A stretch of 14,933 bases of DNA, from the NCBI GenBank assembly GCA_016932965.1, contig JAFGBW010000120.1, positions 1 to 14,933 of the forward strand, given 5' to 3'. Within the stretch, counting starts at the first letter, position 1; each line of letters opens with the position of its first letter. Below, piece by piece: positions 1 through 8,720 of the stretch. Source of the stretch: Candidatus Auribacterota bacterium. Lineage in GTDB: Bacteria > Auribacterota > JAFGBW01. The notes below the pieces were generated by a model. It did not search any database and was not told the origin of the DNA. It worked only from the letters and a program-made list of their open reading frames with translations. A program made the translations under genes and the position numbers.

Positions 1-51
1 AAATTAAAAGAAGAAATCAATTCAATCAGCCAAGCGTTGATGAATGCCTGA
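1..51 (+). CDS. C-terminal end of an unidentified upstream gene (partial)
   Basis: The window opens in an open frame that runs to a TGA at 49-51 and encodes KLKEEINSISQALMNA. The residues would form an amphipathic helix, a common way for a cytoplasmic enzyme to end. The stretch is too short to assign to a family. The stop lies 31 bases before malQ on the same strand, so the two may be co-transcribed, and a glycogen or sugar enzyme would fit there, but nothing in the 16 residues shows this. Chance openness of so short a frame cannot be excluded. Confidence 0.4.
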   Translation, partial: KLKEEINSISQALMNA

Positions 52-82
52 AACTCTTTTTTATTTCTTTTAAAATTAATTT

Positions 83-2122
83 ATGAATTTAACAAATAGA
101 CGACTATCCAGAAAGATAGACGGAACTTTTTTACCCTTATTTTATGCCAGGGATAAAAATGATCTTGGAATCGGGGATATACAAAGCTTAAAAAAAGCAG
201 TCGATCTTTCTTTTTTACTGGGACAAAACATCATCCAGGTTCTTCCCCTTACGATATCTTCTTCCTATGAGTCTCCTTATTCAGTTTTAAGTTCCCGTTG
301 CTTGAATCCGTTGTATATCAGTGTTGAATTACTATCTGAAATCATCCCTTGTCCTCAAGCTGTTCGATTTCTTTCAGATCATTCGAAAGAAATTCATATG
401 CTGAAATCTTTGCCTAAAGTGGATTATTCAAAAGTAAGGGAAATCAAATTCAGTTTATTTAAGATCATTTATTCCTATTTTGATCAACAAGGTTCTTCAT
501 TGTTAAAAGAAGAATTTTTTTTGTTTAAAAAACAAAATCCATTGCTGAAGGACCATCTTTTATTTATTTTATATCAGGAAGAAAGAAAAAAAAATGATCC
601 TTACGGCTGGGATTTCAGGACTTGGCCTATTGAAATCAGAACGCGTCAAGCAGAAGCCATTAAGCATCTTAAAAAAAAATATCATGCTGAACTTGAATAT
701 CAGTTATTTTTACAATGGATTTTTATCAAGCAATGGAATGATCTTTTAATTTATGCCGGATCCAAACAGGTTGAACTGATGGGAGATATTCCTTTTTCTG
801 TTGATGGAGCGGATATTTGGATCCAGCCTGAGATTTTCGGCCTTATTCGTCCTGAGTTTAAACGATCCTATACTCAGGGGGTTCCCCCTGATTATTTTTC
901 AAGTTTTGGACAATATTGGCAATTTTATAGTTATGATTGGAATTGTCCCCTGACCCAACATTTTATTAAGGAAAGAATTGCCTGGCATCAGCAGTTTTTT
1001 TCTATTTTAAGACTGGATCATATATTGGGATTTTATCGTTCCTATCTCTTTTTTGAGGATCCGCAAAATAAAGCTACGTTTGCCGATTTAAAAATATGGG
1101 ATTCGTTAAAAGCGATCATCTCACGAGGCAAACAATATCCAGAAGAACAAGGAAACCTGACCTGGAAAGCCTATCGTTTATTTTTAGATACCATCAGAAA
1201 AAATCCCGGAATTTTTCCTGATACGGGAGAACATTTTTTTTCTAAAAGAAATAAATATCAGTTAAAAGAAAACAATATGCTTCTCATAGCTAGAAAAAAA
1301 ATGACAGATCTGTCTTTTCAATATGGGTTTAAACAATATGTCGTTGAGAAAGCGGTTTTTTATGATCAACCGGAATGGGAATTTCTGAAGATTTCCAGAG
1401 AGAATGCTTTTCAGGATCATCTTTTTTTGAGTTCATATCTTTTTTTGCATACAGAACCTCAGGAAACCGATTCTTTAAGGCCTTGTTTTTTTAGAAAAGG
1501 GGCTGGTGAAGATTTTTTGAAAGAGATATTGAAACAGACTAAAAAGAAAAATACGATTCTTATTTTTGAAGCGCTTGGTATTGTACCGGATTTTATCATG
1601 AATTCTTTAAAAAAATTAAAAGCCATCAATTATATACCGATGATTTATGGCATGACTCCCCGAGATCCAAACAATCCATATTTGATAACGAATCATGTGA
1701 AAGATGCATTTGTTACTTTTTCACTTCATGATTTTCATACTTTAGTTTCATGGTGGAAAGAAAAATCATTATCTGAAAAACAAGAGATCCTGAATTATCT
1801 TTTTGGACCATTCGCGGAAAAGGCTTCAGATCATCAAAAAGTTCGTGAAAAACTTCAGCGTGCTCTTTTAAAAAAAGTGTACGAATCCCCATCTAAAATT
1901 GCGGTGCTGCTCTGGACCGATATTTTATTAGCAGATAAGGATGGAGCCATCAATCAACCGGGTCAGTCAACGGGACAATGGGTTTCCCGTATGCCCCAAA
2001 CAGCTAATTTAGATGAACTGCTGAAAGCAGCGAAGAATGAATCTGCCAATATAGCGGCGCAAAAGGCTATTGATTTGATACGATTTTTAAGAAAGACTAT
2101 ACGAAGAAGGAGGTATTCATGA
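83..2122 (+). CDS. malQ: 4-alpha-glucanotransferase (GH77), DPE2-like with an internal insertion
   Basis: This cytoplasmic enzyme moves alpha-1,4-glucan segments between maltodextrins and glycogen. GH77 hallmarks occur in order: LPLF...DLGIGD near residues 17-31, ESPYSVLSSRCLNPL near 63-77, MGDIPFSVDGADIW at 233-246, GVPPDYFSSFGQYW, the nucleophile D312 in RLDHILGF, the acid/base E496 in FEALG, D550 in LHDFHTL, and a C-terminal NQPGQ...QW..RMP. From family knowledge, about 50 residues normally separate nucleophile and acid/base; here it is 184, so about 135 residues are inserted. Plant DPE2 and related bacterial enzymes carry such an insertion, and RIDHILGFFR is their wording at the nucleophile. 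The N-terminal CBM20 domains of DPE2 are absent. An in-frame TAA at 77-79 fixes ATG 83 as the first possible start; no clear Shine-Dalgarno precedes it. The gene overlaps purH by four bases. Confidence 0.93.
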   Translation: MNLTNRRLSRKIDGTFLPLFYARDKNDLGIGDIQSLKKAVDLSFLLGQNIIQVLPLTISSSYESPYSVLSSRCLNPLYISVELLSEIIPCPQAVRFLSDHSKEIHMLKSLPKVDYSKVREIKFSLFKIIYSYFDQQGSSLLKEEFFLFKKQNPLLKDHLLFILYQEERKKNDPYGWDFRTWPIEIRTRQAEAIKHLKKKYHAELEYQLFLQWIFIKQWNDLLIYAGSKQVELMGDIPFSVDGADIWIQPEIFGLIRPEFKRSYTQGVPPDYFSSFGQYWQFYSYDWNCPLTQHFIKERIAWHQQFFSILRLDHILGFYRSYLFFEDPQNKATFADLKIWDSLKAIISRGKQYPEEQGNLTWKAYRLFLDTIRKNPGIFPDTGEHFFSKRNKYQLKENNMLLIARKKMTDLSFQYGFKQYVVEKAVFYDQPEWEFLKISRENAFQDHLFLSSYLFLHTEPQETDSLRPCFFRKGAGEDFLKEILKQTKKKNTILIFEALGIVPDFIMNSLKKLKAINYIPMIYGMTPRDPNNPYLITNHVKDAFVTFSLHDFHTLVSWWKEKSLSEKQEILNYLFGPFAEKASDHQKVREKLQRALLKKVYESPSKIAVLLWTDILLADKDGAINQPGQSTGQWVSRMPQTANLDELLKAAKNESANIAAQKAIDLIRFLRKTIRRRRYS

Positions 2123-3708
2123 TTAAAATAAAGAGAGCTCTTATTTCTGTTTCTGATAAAACCGGATTGTCTGAATTATGTCATTTGTTGCAGGATTTAC
2201 AGGTTGAAATCATCTCAACCGGAGGGACAGCCAAAATGCTGACAAATGAAGGCATCAAAATCATGAATATTTCAGATTATACCGGCTTTCCTGAAATTCT
2301 GGACGGTAGAGTTAAAACCCTCCATCCTAAAATTCATGGCGGACTATTAGGATTAAGGGACAAGGAAGATCATGTTCAAACGATGAAAGAAATGGAAATC
2401 CAGCCTATTGATCTGGTGGTGGTGAATCTGTATCCCTTTGAAGAAGTTTCAAAACGAAAAGAAGCCATTTTTGAAGAAGTGATTGAAAATATTGATATAG
2501 GCGGACCTTCCATGCTCCGTTCCGCAGCAAAAAATTTCATTTCTGTTGCGGTTGTGACTCATCCGTCTCAATACGAAAAAATAATGAAAGAATTAAAAGA
2601 ACACGACGGTTATATCACTTTGGAAACACGAAAAGAATTGGCTTATATTGTATTTGAACTCACCAGCCGTTATGATTCTATGATAGCACAATATCTCATA
2701 GGTCAGAAAGATCTGCATTCAGGTTTTCCGGCTCGTTTTCGTATGGAGGGAGAGAAAATCTACGATTTGCGGTATGGAGAGAATCCTCATCAGGAAGCTG
2801 CTTTTTATAAGACGGACAGTTACTCCGGGAACAAAGAGCCTTCTGTCGTCTCTGCGGTGCAATTACAGGGAAAGGAATTGTCTTTTAATAATATTTTGGA
2901 TTTGGACGGCGCATTATCTTGCATCAAGGAATTCAAACATCCTGCCTGCGTCGTAGTCAAGCATACGAATCCTTGCGGAGTTTCCGTCTCGAGTGATTCA
3001 GTTACGGCATTAAAACAAGCTTGGGAAGCGGATTCGGTTTCCGCTTTTGGATCCGTTATTGCCTTCAACCGGGAGTTGGATGAGGCCTGTGCCAGATTTT
3101 TATCTCAATATTTTGTTGAAGTGATTATAGCTCCGTCGTTTTCTTTGGAAGCAAAAAATATTCTTCAGTCAAAAGCTAATTTACGACTGATGGAATTGAA
3201 TTCATTGTTAAAGTGGATTCAACATCCTGAAAGAGATGATAAAGAATTGGATGTCAAGAAAGTGGCGGGCGGTTTTTTACTTCAGAAACGGGATCTTAAA
3301 ATGGAACTTCCGGAAGGATTTGAAGTGGTGACAAAAAACAGACCGTTGCGCGAAGACATGGATGAACTGGCTTTTGCATGGAAAGTGGTGAAGCATGTTA
3401 AATCGAATGCTATCGTCTATACAAAGAATAAGACCACCTTAGGAATAGGTGCCGGTCAAATGAGCCGGGTAGATTCGGTGAAATTTGGCGCTATGAAAGC
3501 CGCAAAAAATATGAAATCGTTAAGGGGATCCGTACTTGCTTCAGATGCTTTTTTTCCTTTCAGGGATGGAGTCGACGAAGCATATAAACATGAGGTCAAG
3601 GCCATTATTCAACCGGGGGGGTCTATCCGGGATAAAGAAGTCATTGATGCATGTAATGAGCATGGCATCGCTATGGTTTTGACGAAAACAAGACATTTTA
3701 AACATTAA
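2119..3708 (+). CDS. purH: Bifunctional AICAR transformylase / IMP cyclohydrolase
   Basis: PurH catalyses the last two steps of de novo purine synthesis: formylation of AICAR by 10-formyl-THF and ring closure to IMP. The N-terminal MGS-like cyclohydrolase domain shows ISTGGTAKML and DGRVKTLHPKIHGGLL. The transformylase domain shows YGENPHQEAAFY, the catalytic Lys-His pair K281-H282 in VKHTNPCG, SAFGSVIAFN, NAIVYTKNKTTLGIGAGQ, SDAFFPFRDGVDEA, QPGGSIRD and a terminal TKTRHFKH. At 529 residues it is full length for the family. ATG 2119 overlaps the malQ stop as ATGA and has a strong AAGGAGG at 2107-2113, five bases upstream, so its translation is probably coupled to malQ. No other purine gene is visible in the window, so its co-transcription with glucan and envelope genes is incidental or lineage-specific. 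Confidence 0.97.
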   Translation: MIKIKRALISVSDKTGLSELCHLLQDLQVEIISTGGTAKMLTNEGIKIMNISDYTGFPEILDGRVKTLHPKIHGGLLGLRDKEDHVQTMKEMEIQPIDLVVVNLYPFEEVSKRKEAIFEEVIENIDIGGPSMLRSAAKNFISVAVVTHPSQYEKIMKELKEHDGYITLETRKELAYIVFELTSRYDSMIAQYLIGQKDLHSGFPARFRMEGEKIYDLRYGENPHQEAAFYKTDSYSGNKEPSVVSAVQLQGKELSFNNILDLDGALSCIKEFKHPACVVVKHTNPCGVSVSSDSVTALKQAWEADSVSAFGSVIAFNRELDEACARFLSQYFVEVIIAPSFSLEAKNILQSKANLRLMELNSLLKWIQHPERDDKELDVKKVAGGFLLQKRDLKMELPEGFEVVTKNRPLREDMDELAFAWKVVKHVKSNAIVYTKNKTTLGIGAGQMSRVDSVKFGAMKAAKNMKSLRGSVLASDAFFPFRDGVDEAYKHEVKAIIQPGGSIRDKEVIDACNEHGIAMVLTKTRHFKH

Positions 3709-3725
3709 AAGGAGAGAATCGAAGA

Positions 3726-4451
3726 ATGAAAAATATTATTCATTTAGGCATAACCATGTGGCTGTTGCTGTTGACAGCAGTACAGGCTGTGGAAGAAACG
3801 ACTTTAACACCCAAAGGGAAGCTTTCTTTTGTCAATAAATTCGTTTGGAGAGGATTTAATTTGAATGATAACTGGAATATTCAGCCGGAATTTTCTATTG
3901 AAATGGCCGGAATCACATTGGGTTACTGGGGATCATATCACTGGGAGTCGGACGAATCTTACTATAATGAGCATGATATTTATATTGGTTATGAATGGGC
4001 TTATCCTGATACGGTGTTGAATTTTAAAGTAGGATATAATTATTATAAATTCCCTTTATTATTGGAAGATAACGAGACCCATGAATTATGGTTTGGCGCT
4101 GATCTGGATATTTTATTTAAACCCAGTTTGATTTTATTTGTGGATGTGGTGGATAAGGACAAAGGAGGAGGGGATGGTGAATATTTGATTGCTTCCATTT
4201 CTCATGAATGGAAGCTGGTTGATGAGGTTGCTGTAATGCTGGATACAACACTGGGTTATAATTATAAACAATATATTGATGAAAATGGTTTTGCTGATTT
4301 GGTTCCTTCAGTGACTGTTTCCTGGGCACTTTATGAGCACTTTATCATAGAAGCGAAATTAAGCTATTCCTATCTGTTGGATAAAGATATTCAGGAGGCC
4401 ATGAACAGCGATAATGAATTTATCGCTATGTTCAGCGTGAAAATGGTTTAA
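3726..4451 (+). CDS. Outer-membrane beta-barrel protein, TorF/Gcw_chp-like putative porin
   Basis: The 241-residue protein begins with a Sec signal peptide (basic MKN, hydrophobic 5-16, likely cleavage after AVQA at 21). The mature part is rich in alternating aromatic and polar residues typical of beta strands: KLSFVNKFVWRGFNLNDNW, GITLGYWGSYHW, DIYIGYEWAY, NFKVGYNYYKF, and a last strand ending FIAMFSVKMV with hydrophobic residues near the C-terminus. The FVWRGFNLN...IQPEFSIE...GYWGS wording recalls the TorF/Gcw_chp family of putative porins. The substrate is unknown. AGGAGAG at 3710-3716 sits nine bases before ATG 3726. The gene starts 17 bases after purH, so it is probably the last gene of that transcript, and it is followed by the hairpin at 4461-4498. 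It could instead be a different small barrel of similar architecture. Confidence 0.75.
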   Translation: MKNIIHLGITMWLLLLTAVQAVEETTLTPKGKLSFVNKFVWRGFNLNDNWNIQPEFSIEMAGITLGYWGSYHWESDESYYNEHDIYIGYEWAYPDTVLNFKVGYNYYKFPLLLEDNETHELWFGADLDILFKPSLILFVDVVDKDKGGGDGEYLIASISHEWKLVDEVAVMLDTTLGYNYKQYIDENGFADLVPSVTVSWALYEHFIIEAKLSYSYLLDKDIQEAMNSDNEFIAMFSVKMV

Positions 4452-4460
4452 TAATAATGC

Positions 4461-4498
4461 GTTTTTCTCATGAGACCTTGAGGTCTCATGAGAAAAAC
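4461..4498. terminator. Perfect 18-bp inverted repeat between convergent genes (probable bidirectional 3' hairpin)
   Basis: The arms GTTTTTCTCATGAGACCT and its exact complement are separated only by TG, ten bases after the outer-membrane gene stop and 16 bases beyond the gdhA stop on the other strand. The position suits a shared transcription terminator or mRNA 3'-end hairpin. The polarity is odd: the T-run lies in the 5' arm and the A-run in the 3' arm on both strands, so neither transcript gains the U-tract after the stem that intrinsic terminators need. Each arm also contains the 10-bp palindrome TCTCATGAGA. Confidence 0.6.
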
Positions 4499-4514
4499 AG
4501 ATAGGATAAGCGGA

Positions 4515-5870
<1,356 letters not shown>

Positions 5871-5894
5871 TTATGTTATCTTGACTTAAATTTA

Positions 5895-6815
5895 TTAGTA
5901 AAACGGATCTTGTTCTTTCAAAGCAGGTTTGATTTGTTTTTTTTCTTGAAGAAGGGTAATGAAACGAAATACATTTTGGTTGAATTTTTTTCCCTTTCTG
6001 TGGATGATTCCTAAGGGACGAACCAATTCATTGGTTTGAAAGGGGATGGAACAAAGAAGACGGGATTTGACTTCACGATCTAGTGTTGGTTCAGGAAGAA
6101 TGGCTATACCGGAAGCAATTTCGACAGCTTCTTTAATGGATTCAATGTTATCGAATTCTAATACGATATCGACTTTCACTGACTGATTTTTTAAAAACCG
6201 GTCTATTTCCCGACGTATGACTAGACCCTTGTCAAAAGCAACGAATTTCTCTTTATGGAGCTTGGAAAAGGGGATTTTTTTCTGTTTAGCCAGATGATGG
6301 TCCGGATGACAGGCCAACACCATCTGTTCTGATTTCCAGGGAATGGCAGTCAATTCTCTTTTGGAATGCGGAAAAGAAACAATGCCAATATCGGAGCGTT
6401 CTGCCAGAATGCTTTCATATACTTTGTCAGGATGAAGATAATCCAGTTTGACGGTTGTTTTGGGGTAAAGTTCTGAAAATTTTTGGACAAAATACTTCAT
6501 GTGACGCAGGCCTACGGAATAAATGGAGGCAACACGGACAATGGATGATGTTTCATCATGAATACCCTTGACTTCCTGTTCTAGAATGGAAAAACGATCC
6601 AGTATGTCCCGGCAGCCCTCATAAAAAAAGCGTCCTTCTGAAGTTAATTTCCAGGGTCTTTTTGCACGGTCGATCAACAGGATATGAAGGGATTCTTCCA
6701 AAAGCTGCACGGCCTGGCTGACAGTGGATTGCGTCACACTGTTTTGTTCAGCGCTTTTGGAAAAGCTTCCGAGTCTAGCTACGTCGCAAAAAATTTTTAA
6801 TGTTTCTATCTGCAT
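5895..6815 (-). CDS. LysR-family transcriptional regulator, candidate regulator of gdhA
   Basis: The 306-residue protein has the LysR layout. An N-terminal winged helix-turn-helix (about 1-60) reads METL-like MQIETLKIFCDVARLGSFSKSAEQNSVTQSTVSQAVQ..EE, followed by the linker helix and a periplasmic-binding-like effector domain (about 90-295) with SDIGIVSF, MVLACHPDHHLA and ESIKEAVEIASGIAILPEP, regions where this family binds its inducer. The effector cannot be read from sequence. It lies immediately upstream of gdhA on the same strand, 42 bases apart, so regulation of gdhA is a positional inference; co-transcription is also possible. ATG 6815 lacks a clear Shine-Dalgarno, but it puts the helix-turn-helix at the normal distance from the N-terminus. 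A palindrome 49 bases upstream (6864-6880) may be its own operator. Confidence 0.9.
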   Translation of the reverse strand: MQIETLKIFCDVARLGSFSKSAEQNSVTQSTVSQAVQLLEESLHILLIDRAKRPWKLTSEGRFFYEGCRDILDRFSILEQEVKGIHDETSSIVRVASIYSVGLRHMKYFVQKFSELYPKTTVKLDYLHPDKVYESILAERSDIGIVSFPHSKRELTAIPWKSEQMVLACHPDHHLAKQKKIPFSKLHKEKFVAFDKGLVIRREIDRFLKNQSVKVDIVLEFDNIESIKEAVEIASGIAILPEPTLDREVKSRLLCSIPFQTNELVRPLGIIHRKGKKFNQNVFRFITLLQEKKQIKPALKEQDPFY

Positions 6816-6863
6816 ACTGTTTCAGAAGTGAAAATTAAAAATATTCATGAATGACATGCGTAA

Positions 6864-6880
6864 TATTAAAATTTTTAATA
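6864..6880. promoter_or_regulatory. Inverted repeat upstream of the LysR gene, possible autoregulatory site
   Basis: TATTAAAA-T-TTTTAATA forms perfect 8-bp arms around one base and contains the T-N11-A pattern (T6866 to A6878) usual for LysR-type operators. It lies 49 bases upstream of the regulator start in the only long non-coding stretch before that gene. The surroundings are very AT-rich, so such a palindrome could arise by chance. Confidence 0.3.
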
Positions 6881-6991
6881 CTAAAATAAATAAATTAGTA
6901 GGTCTAATAATGAATTTTTGTATGAAGAGCAATGGAAAACTGAAAAAAATTATTTGATTAGAGAATAGGAATGAAGGAGAGAATGTAAAAA

Positions 6992-8023
6992 TTAATTAAG
7001 ACCCAGCAGGTCCAGTGATATATTATTCAGAATTCCGTTTACTTTTAAACCCTGCTTATTTTGAAAACGTAAAACAGCCGCCTCTGTCTGCCTGCCAAAG
7101 AGATTATCCACCTTTCCGTAATAAAATCCCAAACTGAACAATTTTTCCTGCAAAAGAGAAACCGGGGTTTTTCCTAATAATTTTTTATTTCTTTGGATGC
7201 AGCTGTGATAAAACTGGTTCGCCCATACGGCGAGTTTTCTGACATCTCCCCATCGGTTTTTACTTTGAAAAATCACTATGATCATGGGATGGGCCGGGTC
7301 ATCTATGTATCCGGCAAAACATCTTCCTGCCTTATTGGTATAACCGGTTTTTCCGAGGACAACTGGTTTAAAATGGTCCAGCAATAACCGGTTTCTGGTG
7401 ATGAGTTCGACGGATTTCGTGTTATGCTTCTTGTGGAATTGATAAAAACGTTTGCCCATGATCTTCGTGATGGCAGGATAACGCATGGTATATTCTACGA
7501 GAAGAGCCATATCCCTTGCTGTCACGAGCTGCTTAGAGTTCGGTAATCCATGAGGATTGGTGAAATAAGAATGCCTGGCCCCGATAGACCAGGCTTTTTT
7601 ATTCATGATGACTGCAAAACGCCTCTCTGAGCCCGCATAATTGATTGCCAGGGTATGTGCTACGTCATTGGCAGAACGGATCAGTAAAGCATTCAGCATT
7701 TCTTCCAGAGAATAGACATCATTCTTTTTTAGATAGAGTTTGTACGGGCATATTTTTTCCACTGACCGAGGAATTTTTATTTTTTTACTGAGACTCCATC
7801 TGTCTAGAGCGATCATGGCAGTCAGCAGTTTTACCGTGGATGCCGGATACATGGGTAGATCCATGTTTTTATTATAAATACACTGTTGTGACAGCGGATC
7901 ATAAACAACGGCGGCTGTGGCGGTAACTGTGGGTGCTGCTGAGGCAGTCCAAATAGAAAAAAACAGCCACAGATTTAAATAGAGGATTCCTGTTCTGCTT
8001 CGGATTAATGAGGTGACAAACAT
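6992..8023 (-). CDS. Secreted D-alanyl-D-alanine carboxypeptidase (S11) with a C-terminal peptidoglycan-binding domain
   Basis: This periplasmic penicillin-binding protein would trim the terminal D-Ala from peptidoglycan stem peptides. A signal peptide (about 1-30, hydrophobic LYLNLWLFFSIWTASA) precedes a catalytic domain with all three active-site motifs: S62-T-V-K65, S117-A-N119 and K225-T-G227. Residues about 286-343 form a PG_binding_1 module: VSLLQEKLFSLGFYYGKVDNLFGRQT...VLRFQNKQGLKVNG. Classical DacA-type enzymes instead end in a PBP5 C-terminal beta domain and a membrane-anchoring helix, both absent, so this enzyme is probably tethered to the wall polymer itself. ATG 8023 has no strong Shine-Dalgarno. 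It lies 176 bases upstream of the LysR gene on the same strand and is probably a separate transcript. Confidence 0.9.
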   Translation of the reverse strand: MFVTSLIRSRTGILYLNLWLFFSIWTASAAPTVTATAAVVYDPLSQQCIYNKNMDLPMYPASTVKLLTAMIALDRWSLSKKIKIPRSVEKICPYKLYLKKNDVYSLEEMLNALLIRSANDVAHTLAINYAGSERRFAVIMNKKAWSIGARHSYFTNPHGLPNSKQLVTARDMALLVEYTMRYPAITKIMGKRFYQFHKKHNTKSVELITRNRLLLDHFKPVVLGKTGYTNKAGRCFAGYIDDPAHPMIIVIFQSKNRWGDVRKLAVWANQFYHSCIQRNKKLLGKTPVSLLQEKLFSLGFYYGKVDNLFGRQTEAAVLRFQNKQGLKVNGILNNISLDLLGLN

Positions 8024-8043
8024 AACAACGGTTTATTACAAAA

Positions 8044-8097
8044 GAACCCGCCTTTTTCAAGAGCTTTTCAAGGTCAATTGAATACAGGAACCCGCCT
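8044..8097. repeat. Short direct repeats upstream of the carboxypeptidase gene
   Basis: GAACCCGCCT occurs at 8044-8053 and again at 8088-8097, 44 bases apart. Between them, on the minus strand, CTTGAAAA occurs twice, 11 bases apart. The second decamer also begins a weak hairpin with the following CTTCAGGTGG. The block lies 20-75 bases before the start of the carboxypeptidase gene, so it could hold regulator sites or be part of a degraded interspersed repeat. No canonical promoter is clear here. Confidence 0.35.
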
Positions 8098-8158
8098 CTT
8101 CAGGTGGTGGATTAGTAGAGTTTGACAATTTCGGAAGTTTAAAAAGAAATAATTTCAC

Positions 8159-8203
8159 CACAGAGAGCACGGAGGACGCCGAGGAAGCAGGCGGAACGCC
8201 TGC
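8159..8203. repeat. Degenerate 9-bp tandem repeat joined to a perfect GC-rich hairpin (interspersed-repeat-like)
   Basis: Three degenerate nonamers follow one another: CACAGAGAG, CACGGAGGA and CGCCGAGGA (8159-8185). They abut GCAGGCG-GAA-CGCCTGC (8187-8203), a perfect 7-bp stem with a triloop. Similar CACAGAG-type tandems and GGCGGAACGCC hairpins are, from memory, scattered in many copies in several uncultured and deltaproteobacterial genomes, where they give rise to spurious predicted proteins. The block is far GC-richer than its flanks. Copy number in this genome cannot be judged from one window. Confidence 0.5.
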
Positions 8204-8720
8204 AATTTGAAATTTTAAAAAAGACTGATAATCTTGTTCTGCCGGCAGAAGGAGACCCGGCAAAATGGGCTAAAGAGGCCGCCTGAGTGGTGTGGGGATT
8301 GGTGGAAATGCTATCCGGTCCGGGAGGTCTGGATGGCCGGGAAAAGATGCTTGAAGGAGCAAGAAGTTGACAAACTGATTTGTGATCGTACTGATTATCC
8401 GGATCCGCTGCAATAGTTGAAAAAAGGCAGAAAAATATAAAAAGAATCTTGATGTTTTGTATATGCTCCTTCATATCTAACAATTGACATATAATGCAAC
8501 CGTAGTCAACTCGCTATGAAAGCCAAGAATGACGAGAAAAGCATGTCATTTTTCAAGGAACGGCATAAACTTTAAAAAGCAATCCTTATTCCTTTATTTA
8601 TTCAAGGAGATGAGAATAAAAAAGAGGGATTTTGAGTAAAGTCTGGAAATCTTAACTAACACATAGTGTTATTGTTGTGAATGAAGTTGAATGGATTTAA
8701 AAATTTCAAGGATATGAATT
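8204..8720. other. Long gene-poor stretch with possible gene debris
   Basis: No convincing gene is seen in these 500 bases. At 8220-8416 the GC content is visibly higher, and open plus-strand frames encode W/C-rich PEWCGDWWKCYPVREVWMAG (up to a TAG at 8414-8416) and, in another frame, LVLPAEGDPAKWAKEAA followed by a stop. These read like pieces of one frameshifted protein, but I recognise no family. A perfect 14-bp palindrome TTCTGCCGGCAGAA lies at 8237-8250. Further on are an AATGAC/GTCATT hairpin followed by T5 near 8528-8552 and a small TAACAC-ATA-GTGTTA hairpin at 8657-8671. None is clearly placed to terminate a neighbouring gene. Confidence 0.4.

Noticed and set aside
8139-8483. Minus-strand open frame of 114 codons with a hydrophobic N-terminus and a VLRALCGEIISF ending
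   Set aside because: It begins with TTG and runs through the tandem nonamers and hairpin. The ending is the typical translation of CACAGAG-type repeats, and no family is recognisable.
8484-8495. TTGACA followed by TATAAT, both perfect promoter hexamers
   Set aside because: They are adjacent with no spacer, so they cannot act together as a sigma70 promoter.
8516-8575. Tiny plus-strand ORF, 19 codons (MKAKNDEKSMSFFKERHKL)
   Set aside because: No ribosome binding site, no recognisable family, and a length expected by chance in AT-rich spacer DNA.
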